A DNA stretch of 64,000 bases, from positions 66,540-130,539 of the forward strand of contig CACDII010000004.1 in assembly GCA_902552985.1 (NCBI GenBank), in the 5' to 3' direction. The number at the start of each line of letters is the position of its first letter. Positions within the stretch are counted from its first letter, which is position 1. The notes under the pieces were generated by a model. It was not told the origin of the DNA, did no database searches, and saw only the letters and a program-made list of their open reading frames with translations. Shown here one piece after another: positions 1 through 9,781 of this stretch. A program made the translations under genes and the position numbers. Origin of the DNA: an uncultured Pelagibacteraceae bacterium (lineage in GTDB: Bacteria; Pseudomonadota; Alphaproteobacteria; Pelagibacterales; Pelagibacteraceae).

Positions 1-2418
1 AACTTCTCCATTTTTTCTATATCTATAAATCCCACCAATAGGTAATACATTATTATCAGTCAAAAATGCTTCTTTATGTATATTTTTTACTTTTTTTTCT
101 ATTCCTGTTAGCCCAATTCCAGATATTTTTGAAGTTACTCCTTGGAAATAGTCTGAAACTATAGATCTGCTCAACCCAACAGCTTCAAAATTACATCCAC
201 CTCTATAAGAACTTAAAACTGAAATTCCCATTTTTGACATTATTTTTAGAAGTCCAGAATTTACTGATTTGATATATCTTTCAACACACTCATCAAAACT
301 TAATTTTCCAAAAAGCTTTTTTTCATATCTTTGATTTAGACTATCAATAGCTAAATAAGGGTTAATTGTAGTTGCTCCAACACCTAAAATTGTTGCAAAT
401 GAGTGTGTATCTAAACTTTCACCCGTTTGAACATTTATTGAAACATACCCTCTTAATTTATTTTTAACTAAATGATTATTAATTGCTCCAACACACAAAA
501 GCATTGGAATTGCAATTTTTTCTTCGGATAACTGTTTATCTGTTAATATTAATTGAGTTGCACCTTGTCTTACTGCAATTATTGATTCTTTTTGAATATT
601 ATCCAAAGCCTCTTTAAGAGTTTGATTACTATTAAAAGTACAATCTATAGTTTTTGAGTTTTTACCAAAAAATTTATAAATTTTTTCAAATTGTGAATTT
701 GATAATATAGGACTTTCTAAAACATAAATGTTTTCTTTAGTTAATTTATCAAAATTTAATATATTTCCTAAATTGCCAAATCTTGTCTTTAAACTCATAA
801 TCTTATTTTCTCTTAATGAATCAATTGGTGGATTTGTAACTTGACTAAAATTTTGTCTAAAAAAATGATACATTGGTCTATAACGATCTGACAAAACTGC
901 AAGTGGGGTATCGTCTCCCATGGAACCGACAGCTTCTTTTGCCTCTTCTGCCATTGGATGCAAAATTATCTCAAGATCTTCTATACTTATCCCAAAAGCA
1001 TGTTGTCTTTTTCTTAATTCAGATCCAGTAAAAAAAGGTTTTTCATTTTCAATTTTAATTTTTTTATCTAGATCAACTATTTGGTCATTAAAATGTTTAA
1101 ATTCTTTTGCTAAATAATTTTTTATATCGCTGTTATTAAATAACTTTCCTTTGTCAATTTTTACTCCAATAATTTCTCCAGGTCCTAACCTTCCTTTTGA
1201 AATAATTTGCTTTTCATCCAATTCAATCATTCCTGTTTCAGATCCTGCAAAGAGAAATTTATCTTTTGTTAAAGTATATCGCAGGGGTCGTAAGCCATTC
1301 CGATCATTAGCTACGATTGCCCATTCATTATCTGTAGCTGCAATTGCTGCTGGGCCATCCCAAGGTTCCATAGTGCTATTTAAAAAATTAAATAATCTTT
1401 GATGGTCTCTTGGTAAAATTTTACTTTTTTTTGACCACGCATCTGGGATTAACATTAATTTTGCTAAAGGGGCTGATTGTCCGGATATATTTAGTAACTC
1501 AAAAACGTTGTCTAAGCCTGAGGAATCTGAGGCTCCAGGCTGTATTACAGGTTTTAAATTTTCTATATTATCAAATAGTTCGCTTTGAATTTCATCCTCA
1601 TGAATTTTCATCCAATTACAATTTCCTTTAAAAGTATTTATCTCTCCGTTATGAGCAATGGCTCTGAAGGGTTGCGCTAAATACCAACTTGGAAATGTAT
1701 TAGTAGAAAATCTTTGGTGAAAAATTGCAAATCTTGATACAAATCTCTCATCATTTAAATCTGGATAAAAATCGGTTAATGCTTCTGCTAAAAACATTCC
1801 CTTATAAATTATTGATTTAGAACTAAAAGAACAAATATAAAATTCTTCAATATTATTTTTTATAATTTCTTTTTCAATCTTCCTTCTAGTCTCATAAAGC
1901 TTTCTTTCCAATGGTTTATCAATTAGAGTTTTATCATTATGCTTAAATAATATTTGAGTAATCTCAGGTCTATTACTATTAGCTTTGTGACCTAAAACTT
2001 TTGTATTTATTGGAACTTGTCTCCAACCATAAATTTTAAAATTAGATTTGGTAAGTTCTTTTTCAACTATTGTCTTACAATCTTCCTGAAAATTAAAATT
2101 ATTTCTTGGTAAAAAAACCATTCCTACACATATTTTAGAATTATCATGCTTGTGTCCCTTAGTTTCTATCTTTTCTACAAAAAAATCATGAGGTATTTCA
2201 ACATGAATACCAGCTCCATCGCCTGTTTTACCATCAGCGTCTACAGCTCCTCTGTGCCACACTGCCTTTAATGCATTAATAGCATATTCCACAACTTTTC
2301 TTGATTTTTTACCTTCTATAGAAGCAACTAATCCAACTCCACAAGCATCATGTTCCATACTTTTAGAATAAATATGATTTTTTTCTAAAATTTTTAAATT
2401 TTTTTTAAAATTTTTCAT
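1..2418 (-). CDS. gltB: Glutamate synthase large subunit, N-terminal 806 residues (cut by window edge)
   Basis: Transfers glutamine amide nitrogen to 2-oxoglutarate, giving glutamate; works with the GltD subunit in ammonium assimilation. The frame is open from the ATG at 2418 to the left edge, so roughly the first half of a ~1500-residue protein is here. A short propeptide precedes DACGVG (catalytic Cys about residue 26), the N-terminal nucleophile of the glutaminase domain. Other glutaminase landmarks are WHRGA, RFSTNTFPSW and AHNGEIN, followed by GASDSSGLDNV, and the central domain begins later. The start overlaps the gltD stop by one base (TAATG), so the two are cotranscribed and probably translationally coupled. 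Order is gltD then gltB. The FMN and iron-sulfur domains lie outside the window. Confidence 0.96.
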   Translation of the reverse strand, partial: MKNFKKNLKILEKNHIYSKSMEHDACGVGLVASIEGKKSRKVVEYAINALKAVWHRGAVDADGKTGDGAGIHVEIPHDFFVEKIETKGHKHDNSKICVGMVFLPRNNFNFQEDCKTIVEKELTKSNFKIYGWRQVPINTKVLGHKANSNRPEITQILFKHNDKTLIDKPLERKLYETRRKIEKEIIKNNIEEFYICSFSSKSIIYKGMFLAEALTDFYPDLNDERFVSRFAIFHQRFSTNTFPSWYLAQPFRAIAHNGEINTFKGNCNWMKIHEDEIQSELFDNIENLKPVIQPGASDSSGLDNVFELLNISGQSAPLAKLMLIPDAWSKKSKILPRDHQRLFNFLNSTMEPWDGPAAIAATDNEWAIVANDRNGLRPLRYTLTKDKFLFAGSETGMIELDEKQIISKGRLGPGEIIGVKIDKGKLFNNSDIKNYLAKEFKHFNDQIVDLDKKIKIENEKPFFTGSELRKRQHAFGISIEDLEIILHPMAEEAKEAVGSMGDDTPLAVLSDRYRPMYHFFRQNFSQVTNPPIDSLRENKIMSLKTRFGNLGNILNFDKLTKENIYVLESPILSNSQFEKIYKFFGKNSKTIDCTFNSNQTLKEALDNIQKESIIAVRQGATQLILTDKQLSEEKIAIPMLLCVGAINNHLVKNKLRGYVSINVQTGESLDTHSFATILGVGATTINPYLAIDSLNQRYEKKLFGKLSFDECVERYIKSVNSGLLKIMSKMGISVLSSYRGGCNFEAVGLSRSIVSDYFQGVTSKISGIGLTGIEKKVKNIHKEAFLTDNNVLPIGGIYRYRKNGEV

Positions 2419-3857
2419 TACGCAACTTTTCTTTCATTGATTTCTTTTTTCTCTAAAAATTTTTTTATAGATACAGCTGCATCTCTGCCGTCTTTAATTG
2501 CCCAAACAACCAAAGAAGCACCTCTAATTATATCGCCAGCTGCAAAAACACCGGATAAATTAGTTTCCATTGTATCAAAATTCGTTTTTAAGGTTCCCCA
2601 CTTTGAAATTTGTAATTGTTCTGAATTAAATAATTTTGGAAGATTTTCTGGATCAAATCCTAATGATTTTATAACCATATCTGCTTTAATAGTAAATTCC
2701 GAGTTTTCCTGAATATCTGGTTTTCTCCTCCCACTTTCATCAGGTTCTCCAAGTTTAATTTTGTCAACTATTATTTTTTCTATTTTATTTTTACCCAAAA
2801 ATTCTTTAGGACTTGACAACCAAACAAATTTGACACCTTCTTCTTCCGCATTGGCAACTTCTCTTGCAGAACCTGGCATATTCTCTTTGTCTCTCCTATA
2901 AAGACATTTGACTGATTTTGCATTTTGTCTAACGGCAGTTCTCACACAGTCCATTGCAGTATCACCACCTCCAATTACTACAATATCTTTTCCCTCAGCA
3001 TTTAACGTTCCATCATCAAATAAACTTACTTTATCTCCTAAACCTTTTTTATTTGAAGCAGTTAAAAATTCCATAGCTGGAAAAATATTTTTTAAATTAT
3101 TTCCGGGTATTTCTATTTGTCTAGCTTTATAAACGCCTGTAGCAATTAAAATTGCATCATGCTTTTCTCTCAATTGATCTAATGTTAAATCCCTTCCTAC
3201 TTCAAAATTTTGAGTAAATTTTATACCGCTCTCCCTTAATAATTTCGTTCTTCTTTCAACAACGTGTTTTTCTAATTTAAAGTTTGGAATCCCATAAATC
3301 AATAAACCTCCAGGTCTGTCATACCGATCGTATATATTTACTTTATATCCCAGTTTACGAAGTTCCTCGGCAGCAGCTAATCCTGCAGGGCCAGCTCCAA
3401 CAATGCCGATACTTTGTTTTTTTTCTTTTTTTACTTTTATAGGTTTAACCCATCCCTTTTCCCATGCATTTTCGGTGATGTATTTTTCTACAGATCCTAT
3501 TGTTACTGTTCCATGACCAGATTGTTCAATTACACAGTTTCCTTCACACAATCTATCTTGAGGACATATTCTTCCACATACTTCCGGCATATTATTTGTG
3601 CTCTGCGATAATTCGTAAGCTTCTAATAATCTTCCTTCAGCAGTAAGCTTTAACCAATCAGGAATATTGTTTCCCAAAGGACAGTGAACCTGGCAAAAAG
3701 GGACTCCACATTGGGAACATCTACTTGATTGCTCTTTTGCTTTTGAATTAATGAATTCTTTATAGATTTCGTTAAAATCCTCTTTTCTAGCTATGACCTC
3801 TCTTTTAGAAGGATTTTCCTTATCTATATCAACGAATTTAAGCATTTTTTTTGGCAT
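2418..3857 (-). CDS. gltD: Glutamate synthase small subunit (NADPH, FAD)
   Basis: Supplies electrons from NADPH through FAD and iron-sulfur clusters to GltB. The N-terminal iron-sulfur segment has Cys at 47, 50, 55 and 59 (CSQCGVPFCQVHC) and a second set in CGRICPQDRLCEGNC near residues 94-108. An FAD-binding GxGxxG (GIVGAGPAGLAAA) lies near 152 and the NADPH site VIGGGDTAMDC near 296. At 479 residues it is of normal family length. It is the first gene of the gltDB unit; a perfect palindrome lies about 45 bases upstream (3902-3920) and may be regulatory. Confidence 0.97.
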   Translation of the reverse strand: MPKKMLKFVDIDKENPSKREVIARKEDFNEIYKEFINSKAKEQSSRCSQCGVPFCQVHCPLGNNIPDWLKLTAEGRLLEAYELSQSTNNMPEVCGRICPQDRLCEGNCVIEQSGHGTVTIGSVEKYITENAWEKGWVKPIKVKKEKKQSIGIVGAGPAGLAAAEELRKLGYKVNIYDRYDRPGGLLIYGIPNFKLEKHVVERRTKLLRESGIKFTQNFEVGRDLTLDQLREKHDAILIATGVYKARQIEIPGNNLKNIFPAMEFLTASNKKGLGDKVSLFDDGTLNAEGKDIVVIGGGDTAMDCVRTAVRQNAKSVKCLYRRDKENMPGSAREVANAEEEGVKFVWLSSPKEFLGKNKIEKIIVDKIKLGEPDESGRRKPDIQENSEFTIKADMVIKSLGFDPENLPKLFNSEQLQISKWGTLKTNFDTMETNLSGVFAAGDIIRGASLVVWAIKDGRDAAVSIKKFLEKKEINERKVA

Positions 3858-3901
3858 AAAATGAAACTTATAGGATGATCCATGGCAAATAAAGTAAAAC
3901 T

Positions 3902-3928
3902 AGGTCATAACTTATGACCTTTTTTTTA
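3902..3928. promoter_or_regulatory. Perfect palindrome with T-run between gltD and uppP
   Basis: AGGTCATAACTTATGACCT (3902-3920) is a perfect 19-base inverted repeat followed on the + strand by a run of T. It lies in the divergent gap between gltD and uppP, where no + strand gene would need a terminator, so an operator is the likelier role. TCATAACTTATGA fits the loose T-N11-A pattern of LysR-type sites. A hairpin with a 5-base loop is also possible. The binding protein is not identifiable from sequence. Confidence 0.5.
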
Positions 3929-4034
3929 AATTAATCATATATTTTGCTACTTTTTTTACTTTTCTGCATACCTGTTATGCACTAAGCCTTAATAAGAATT
4001 AGACACAATTTAAAGTTATTTATAAACAAGTTAA

Positions 4035-4802
4035 ATGATCTCAAATTTTATTGAAATTTTTTTATTATCAATAATTCAAGGAATTTCTGAATTTTTACCT
4101 ATCAGTTCTGCGGCTCATTTAATTTTAGTTTCGAATATCTATGAGTTCAAAAATCAATCATTAATAATAGATATTAGCCTCCATTTAGGATCATTGTTAG
4201 CAATACTTTTTTATTTTAGAGATGATATTTTTAATTTTAGTAAAAATAAAAATTTATTTTATAAAATAATAGTAGGATCACTTCCTCTAATAATTATTGG
4301 ATATCTATTATATACCTCAAATATTATTAACTATTTCAGAGATATTAAAGTTATAGCTTGGGCAACTTTATTTTTTGGAATTTTGCTTTATATTGCTGAT
4401 AAAAATAAATTTTCAAAAAAAATAGATATAGATTTTAATATCAAATCAGTTTTAATAATTGGATTTTTCCAGGTTTTGGCATTAACACCTGGAGTAAGTA
4501 GAGCAGGAATTACAATAACTGCTGGACGTATCTTAGGATTTAATAGAACTGACTCAGCAAAAATTTCTTTTTATTTAGCGATACCAGCTTTAATAGGAGC
4601 TAGTGTTTTAGGAATAAAAGATCTTTTTAATGAAAGTATAGATTTCAATATCTTAGTTTTGCTTGGAATTTTTTTATCTTTCATATTTTCGTTGTTAACA
4701 ATAAAAATTTTCCTAAAATTTATAAAAAATTTTTCTTTAAATGTTTTTGTTGTATATAGATTATTTTTAGCTACAGTTTTATTTTATATTATATACTTTT
4801 AG
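4035..4802 (+). CDS. uppP: Undecaprenyl-diphosphatase (UppP/BacA)
   Basis: Integral inner-membrane phosphatase that recycles undecaprenyl diphosphate to the monophosphate carrier for peptidoglycan and other envelope polymers. The signature QGISEFLPISSAAHL is at residues 15-29 (family form EFLPISSTGHL, with catalytic Glu and His). The second signature PGVSRAGITI lies near residue 156. The 255 residues are strongly hydrophobic with about eight membrane segments, normal for the family. It diverges from gltD and its last 14 bases overlap the end of the convergent transporter gene. Confidence 0.95.
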   Translation: MISNFIEIFLLSIIQGISEFLPISSAAHLILVSNIYEFKNQSLIIDISLHLGSLLAILFYFRDDIFNFSKNKNLFYKIIVGSLPLIIIGYLLYTSNIINYFRDIKVIAWATLFFGILLYIADKNKFSKKIDIDFNIKSVLIIGFFQVLALTPGVSRAGITITAGRILGFNRTDSAKISFYLAIPALIGASVLGIKDLFNESIDFNILVLLGIFLSFIFSLLTIKIFLKFIKNFSLNVFVVYRLFLATVLFYIIYF

Positions 4803-5685
4803 GTTTTTTTTCATAAAAAGGAATAAGCTGAGAAAATAAAACCCCAAATAAAATTAAAGTACAGCCAATTATATTTCCTAGACCTAAAATTTGACTTAAA
4901 ATTATCCATGCGGAGACTGTTGCAAAGACACCTTCTAATGACATTATAATTGCCGCTGGAGCTGGATTTATATTTCGTTGTCCAAAAAGTTGTAATACGA
5001 AAGCAACACCACCAGATAATATTCCAGCGTATAATATTTCAAAAGTCTCTAACTTTATATTTTCTAAATTAATTTCCTCAAATAATAACGCTAAAAATAA
5101 TGATAAAGTTGCAACAACTAAATTTTGCAACATTGCTATTAAAAATGGCATATCAAATTTATTTACCAATCTTCCTATATAAATAATGTGTAATGCCCAA
5201 AATACTGCTCCAACTAATACCAAAGTATCACCAAGCCTGACTGTTGCATTACTAAAATCAGTTAAAAAATATCCACCTATCACACAAGCAAATGCTGAAG
5301 GCCATATCGACCAGTGAATTTTCTCTGAAAATAAAAAATAAACAATAATAGGAACTAATGGTACATAGAAAATTGTAAAAAATGCAGCATTAGCTACATC
5401 AGTATAAAGTAAAGATACTTGTTGAAGTTGAGTACCAAAAAATAAAGAAAGGCCAACTGGTATCATTAATTGAATAAATTTTTTTTCATTACCTTTAACA
5501 AATAGATTAATTTTCTTTCTTTCTAAAAAAACAAATGGCATTACAGCAAAAAATGCTACGTAAAATCTTATTGAATTAAAAGTATAGGGACCTATAGCAT
5601 CCATTCCCGTATCTTGTGCTATAAAAGTTGTGCCCCAAATTAAGGTGCAAACAATTAACGAAATAAAAGACAGTGTTTTTTTCAT
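4789..5685 (-). CDS. EamA-family (DMT superfamily) permease
   Basis: Membrane transporter of the drug/metabolite superfamily: 298 residues, about ten hydrophobic helices arranged as two EamA repeats. Landmarks are LIWGTTFIAQ near the N-terminus and, in the second repeat, LSGGVAFVLQLFGQRNINPAPAAIIMSLEGVFA, typical of the family. The substrate cannot be read from sequence; relatives export amino acids or metabolites. It lies 9 bases downstream of the pyruvate dehydrogenase E2 gene on the same strand and so is probably cotranscribed with aceE-aceF. Its 3' end overlaps uppP by 14 bases. Confidence 0.9.
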   Translation of the reverse strand: MKKTLSFISLIVCTLIWGTTFIAQDTGMDAIGPYTFNSIRFYVAFFAVMPFVFLERKKINLFVKGNEKKFIQLMIPVGLSLFFGTQLQQVSLLYTDVANAAFFTIFYVPLVPIIVYFLFSEKIHWSIWPSAFACVIGGYFLTDFSNATVRLGDTLVLVGAVFWALHIIYIGRLVNKFDMPFLIAMLQNLVVATLSLFLALLFEEINLENIKLETFEILYAGILSGGVAFVLQLFGQRNINPAPAAIIMSLEGVFATVSAWIILSQILGLGNIIGCTLILFGVLFSQLIPFYEKKPKSI

Positions 5686-5694
5686 GAAATGAAA

Positions 5695-6603
5695 TTACAT
5701 GGACAATTTATAAGCAAAGTTTTTACCAAGATTTTCTTTTAATTCATTGCAAAATCTTGCGGCCTCCGCACCATCAATAATTCGATGATCATATGACAAG
5801 GATAGGGGAAGAACCTTTCTATTTAGAAATTTGTTATCAACAAAAACTTGTTTATTATAACTTCTTCCTACACCTAAAATCGCAACTTCTGGATAATTAA
5901 TTATTGGAGTAAAAAAAGAACCACCTATACCTCCTAAGCTAGTAATTGTCATTGAACCACCAAAAAATTCTTTTTTATCTATTTTAAGTTTTCTACATTT
6001 GTCACTTATTTCTTTTAATTCTTCACTAATTTTATCAATTTTTTTTTTATTAACATTTCTTATTTTAGGAACCATGAGGCCATGTTCTGTATCTACAGCG
6101 ATACCTATATGAAAATATTTTTTATAAGTTATTTTTCCACTTTCAATATCATCGATGGAAGAATTGAAGCTTGGAAATTTTTTTAAAGCCTCGACAAGTG
6201 CTTTAATTATAAATACAAGTGGGGTAATCTTTTTTTTTTCACCAGTAAAATTATCGATAAGTGAAGTCCTAAAATCTTCCATTTCACTTATATCTGCTTC
6301 ATCATGATGAGTAACATGTGGAATGGTTGTCCATGAATTAGCAAGATGTGATGATGCGATTTTTTTAATTCTAGGCATTTCTTTAATTTCAATTTCTCCA
6401 AATTCTGAGTGTTCATATTCATTTTTTATTTTTCCTTTGAAACTACCAGCTTGATAATCTAATTTCTTGCTAATATACTTTTTTACATCTTCTTCAGTCA
6501 CTCTACCTTTTCTTTCTGATCCTTGTATTTCTGCAACATTTGCTCCTAATTCTCTTGCAAATTTTCTTACTTTTGGTGTTGCTAGAACTTTTTCTTCTGT
6601 CAT
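5695..6603 (-). CDS. aceF: Pyruvate dehydrogenase E2 (dihydrolipoamide acetyltransferase) lacking a lipoyl domain
   Basis: Core acetyltransferase of the pyruvate dehydrogenase complex. At 302 residues it is much shorter than usual E2 (400-630) because it starts directly with the peripheral subunit-binding domain (about residues 8-43: TPKVRKFARELGA, then KGRVTEEDV). After a linker comes the catalytic domain from about residue 75, ending with DHRIIDG (His about 273, the acetyltransferase catalytic His). No ESDKA-type lipoyl motif exists in this protein; the lipoyl domain is carried by the E1 gene upstream. Its ATG follows the E1 stop after one base, so the two are cotranscribed. No E3 gene is adjacent. 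Confidence 0.93.
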   Translation of the reverse strand: MTEEKVLATPKVRKFARELGANVAEIQGSERKGRVTEEDVKKYISKKLDYQAGSFKGKIKNEYEHSEFGEIEIKEMPRIKKIASSHLANSWTTIPHVTHHDEADISEMEDFRTSLIDNFTGEKKKITPLVFIIKALVEALKKFPSFNSSIDDIESGKITYKKYFHIGIAVDTEHGLMVPKIRNVNKKKIDKISEELKEISDKCRKLKIDKKEFFGGSMTITSLGGIGGSFFTPIINYPEVAILGVGRSYNKQVFVDNKFLNRKVLPLSLSYDHRIIDGAEAARFCNELKENLGKNFAYKLSM

Positions 6604-6604
6604 T

Positions 6605-9600
6605 TTATAATTTTGTTGGGATTGGTTTTTCTGGATTTATTTTATATTTTTTCATTGCATCCAAAGCTTGCTTTGAAGAAATTAATTGTTCCTTTGCTAA
6701 AACACTTAGAGAATATGTAACAATATGTTCTTTATCTACTTCAAAAAATTTTCTTAAATTCTTCCTTGTATCACTTCTTCCATATCCATCAGTTCCAAAG
6801 GAATAAAAACTTTTTGATGTAAAAGGTCTTATTTGATCTGAGTTCATTCTCATATAATCAGATGCAGCAACAACTGGTCCATCAGTTGATGATAGACATT
6901 TTTCTATATATGTTTTTTTTGGTTTTTTATCTGGATTGAGCAGATTGTATCTCTCAATCTCTAGTGCTTCTTTTCTTAGCTCATTAAAACTTGTAACACT
7001 CCAAATATTGCTATCTATTTCATACTCTTTTTCAAGAATTTCTGCGGCAGCAATCATTTCTCTTAAAATTGCTCCCGAACCAAGTAACTGAATTTTTGTT
7101 TTTTTAAATTTTTTATGTTCTTTAAATAAATACATTCCTTTTAATATTCCTTCTTCAACAGTTTTGTCGTTTGGCATTGCTGGGTGTGTGTAATTTTCAT
7201 TCATTGTAGTGATGTAATAAAAAATATTCTCCTGTTTTTCATACATTCTTCTTAAACCCTCACGAAATATTGTTGCTAGTTCATATGAAAATGTGGGATC
7301 ATACGATTTACAATTTGGAATAACTGATGACATTATATGACTATGCCCATCATTATGTTGTAATCCTTCTCCTGGTAAAGTTGTTCTTCCTGCTGTTGCA
7401 CCAATTAAAAAACCTCTAGTCTGATTATCACCAGCTGCCCAAGCTAAATCACCAACTCTTTGAAATCCAAACATTGAATAAAACAAATAAATTGGAATCA
7501 TTGAAATGTCATGATTTGTGTAAGAAGTACCCGCAGCAATCCAAGATGACATGGCACCAGCTTCTGTTAACCCTTCTTCTAAAACTTGTCCTTTAACATC
7601 TTCTCTATAAAAACTTAATTGCTCAGAATCTACTGGTTCATATTTTTGGCCTTCGTGAGCATAGATACCAATTTTTTGGAAAAAACCTTCCATACCAAAA
7701 GTTCTTGCCTCGTCAGGAATGATTGGGACTAAACGTGAAGCTACATTTTTATCTCGGAGTAAACTCGTTAACATTCTTACTAAAACCATTGTTGTAGACA
7801 TCTCTTTTTTTCCTGTAGACTCTTTCATAGCACTAAAAATATCTGACGGCGGAGTTTTAATAGCTTTTGCAAAAGAAGATCTTTCGGGTAAATTTCCACC
7901 TAGTTTTAACCTACATTCTTTTAAATATTTTATTTCTGGAGAGTTTTCCGAAGGTCTATAATATTCAACATTTTTTACCTGTTTGTCTGTTAAAGGTACA
8001 TCAAATCTATCTCTAAAATATAATAAATCTTCATCACCTAATTTTTTCTGTTGATGGGTAGTATTAATACTTTCACCTGATTTTCCCATTCCATATCCTT
8101 TAATAGTTTTCGCTAAAATAACTGTTGGTGTTCCCTTATTTTCCATAGCATTATGGTAAGCTGCGTAAACTTTGTGGGGATCATGTCCACCTCTGTTTAA
8201 TTTCCAAATATCTTTATCGGTCATTTGAGAGACTAAATTTAACAATTCTGGATACTTGCCAAAAAACTTTTCTCTCACATAGGCACCACTTTTGGCTTTA
8301 AAAGCTTGGTATTCTCCATCAACTGCTTCTCCCATTCTTTTTATCAAAAGACCTGTTTTATCTTTAGCTAATAATGGATCCCAGTATGATCCCCAAATAA
8401 CTTTCAATACATTCCAGCCTGCACCTCTAAATATCCCTTCCAATTCTTGAATTATCTTTCCGTTTCCTCTTACAGGACCATCCAGTCTTTGAAGATTGCA
8501 ATTTACTACGAAAATTAAATTATCTAACTTTTCTCTAGCGGCTAAACCAATTGCACCTAATGATTCTGGCTCATCAGCTTCTCCGTCTCCTAAGAAACAC
8601 CAAATTTTTCTTCCCTCATCCTTTAACAGACCTCTATTAATCAAATATTTGTTAAATCTTGCCTGATAAATTGACATTATTGGACCAAGTCCCATTGACA
8701 CAGTTGGAAACTGCCAAAACTTTGGCATCAACCAAGGATGAGGGTAAGAAGAAAGTCCTCCAGGATCAACTTCTTGTCTAAATTTATCTAGTTCTTTTGA
8801 AGTAATTCTTCCTTCAAGAAATGCTCTAGCATACATTCCAGGAGCACTATGTCCTTGAAAATAAATTAAATCTCCTCCAAATTTATTATTTTTAGCCCTC
8901 CAAAAATGATTCATCCCAACATCATAGAGAGTAGCTGCTGATGCAAATGTACCTATATGGCCACCAAGCTCTGGATTCTTTTTGTTTGCTCTGACCACCA
9001 TCGCTGCAGCATTCCATCTGATTAATGATCGTATTCGTCTCTCAATATTTTGATCTCCAGGTGATTTTTGTTCTTCTTCAGGAGATATTGAATTTATATA
9101 TGGTGTATTTCTTGATAAAATTAAATCTGAACCTTCTTTGTAAGAGTGCTCTATCAATTGTTTTATTAAAAATTGTGCTCTATTTTTTCCATCATTTTGC
9201 AGAACTGCTGAAAGCGACTCAAGCCACTCTTTTGTTTCGACAGGATCAATATCTCCATCTTTAGTAATCTCAATTTTACTAATTTCATCCTTAATTTTTT
9301 TATCTTTTTTCTCTACTACTTCCTTTTTTAATACTAAAGTTTTTTCTGCCTCATGAATGATTTTTTCTGTATCAGGTGGTAATTTTTCTTCAATAATTTT
9401 TTTTGATTTCTCTTTTGATTGAATTTGATTTGAATTCTCTTTTGATTGAATTTGACCTGTTAAAGTCAACAAGAGATCACCTTTGGAAACTTTATCTCCA
9501 ACTTTAACATTTACGTTTTCAACTATACCTTCATGGGTAGCCGGAACTTCAACACTAGATTTGTCACTTTCTAATGTAACAATAGAATCATTTTTTTTTA

Positions 9601-9685
9601 TTTTGTCTGCAACTTTTACTAGAACTTCTATAACTTCAACTTTTTCAAAATCTCCTATGTCGGGAACTAGTAATTCTTGTTTCAT
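6605..9685 (-). CDS. aceE: Lipoyl domain fused to homodimeric pyruvate dehydrogenase E1
   Basis: Thiamine-diphosphate enzyme that decarboxylates pyruvate and acetylates a lipoyl arm. Residues 1-77 form a complete lipoyl domain (LVPDIGDFEKVEV, lipoylated Lys42 in LESDKSSVEVPA). Residues ~78-140 are a charged linker with a repeated QIQSKE motif. From about 142 onwards is a full AceE-type E1 (DIDPVETKEWLESL, and GDGEADEPES with a downstream NCNLQRLDGPVRGNG as the ThDP-binding motif). Total length is 1026, equal to ordinary AceE (~885) plus the added domain. The E2 partner immediately downstream lacks a lipoyl domain, so this one must serve the complex. Confidence refers to the gene and its fusion structure. 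Confidence 0.95.
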   Translation of the reverse strand: MKQELLVPDIGDFEKVEVIEVLVKVADKIKKNDSIVTLESDKSSVEVPATHEGIVENVNVKVGDKVSKGDLLLTLTGQIQSKENSNQIQSKEKSKKIIEEKLPPDTEKIIHEAEKTLVLKKEVVEKKDKKIKDEISKIEITKDGDIDPVETKEWLESLSAVLQNDGKNRAQFLIKQLIEHSYKEGSDLILSRNTPYINSISPEEEQKSPGDQNIERRIRSLIRWNAAAMVVRANKKNPELGGHIGTFASAATLYDVGMNHFWRAKNNKFGGDLIYFQGHSAPGMYARAFLEGRITSKELDKFRQEVDPGGLSSYPHPWLMPKFWQFPTVSMGLGPIMSIYQARFNKYLINRGLLKDEGRKIWCFLGDGEADEPESLGAIGLAAREKLDNLIFVVNCNLQRLDGPVRGNGKIIQELEGIFRGAGWNVLKVIWGSYWDPLLAKDKTGLLIKRMGEAVDGEYQAFKAKSGAYVREKFFGKYPELLNLVSQMTDKDIWKLNRGGHDPHKVYAAYHNAMENKGTPTVILAKTIKGYGMGKSGESINTTHQQKKLGDEDLLYFRDRFDVPLTDKQVKNVEYYRPSENSPEIKYLKECRLKLGGNLPERSSFAKAIKTPPSDIFSAMKESTGKKEMSTTMVLVRMLTSLLRDKNVASRLVPIIPDEARTFGMEGFFQKIGIYAHEGQKYEPVDSEQLSFYREDVKGQVLEEGLTEAGAMSSWIAAGTSYTNHDISMIPIYLFYSMFGFQRVGDLAWAAGDNQTRGFLIGATAGRTTLPGEGLQHNDGHSHIMSSVIPNCKSYDPTFSYELATIFREGLRRMYEKQENIFYYITTMNENYTHPAMPNDKTVEEGILKGMYLFKEHKKFKKTKIQLLGSGAILREMIAAAEILEKEYEIDSNIWSVTSFNELRKEALEIERYNLLNPDKKPKKTYIEKCLSSTDGPVVAASDYMRMNSDQIRPFTSKSFYSFGTDGYGRSDTRKNLRKFFEVDKEHIVTYSLSVLAKEQLISSKQALDAMKKYKINPEKPIPTKL

Positions 9686-9752
9686 TAAATTTTAACTATA
9701 CACATAAATATAATACAATTGGATATATTTCTAACATATTTGAAGCCTTTTT

Positions 9753-9772
9753 TGGACAAGCTTTAATGTCCA
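9753..9772. promoter_or_regulatory. Short inverted repeat upstream of aceE
   Basis: TGGACA (9753-9758) and TGTCCA (9767-9772) form a 6-base inverted repeat with an 8-base spacer, about 70 bases upstream of the aceE start and just ahead of a 38-codon + strand frame. It could be an operator for aceE or a chance repeat. Confidence 0.25.
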
Positions 9773-9781
9773 TAATCAAAA

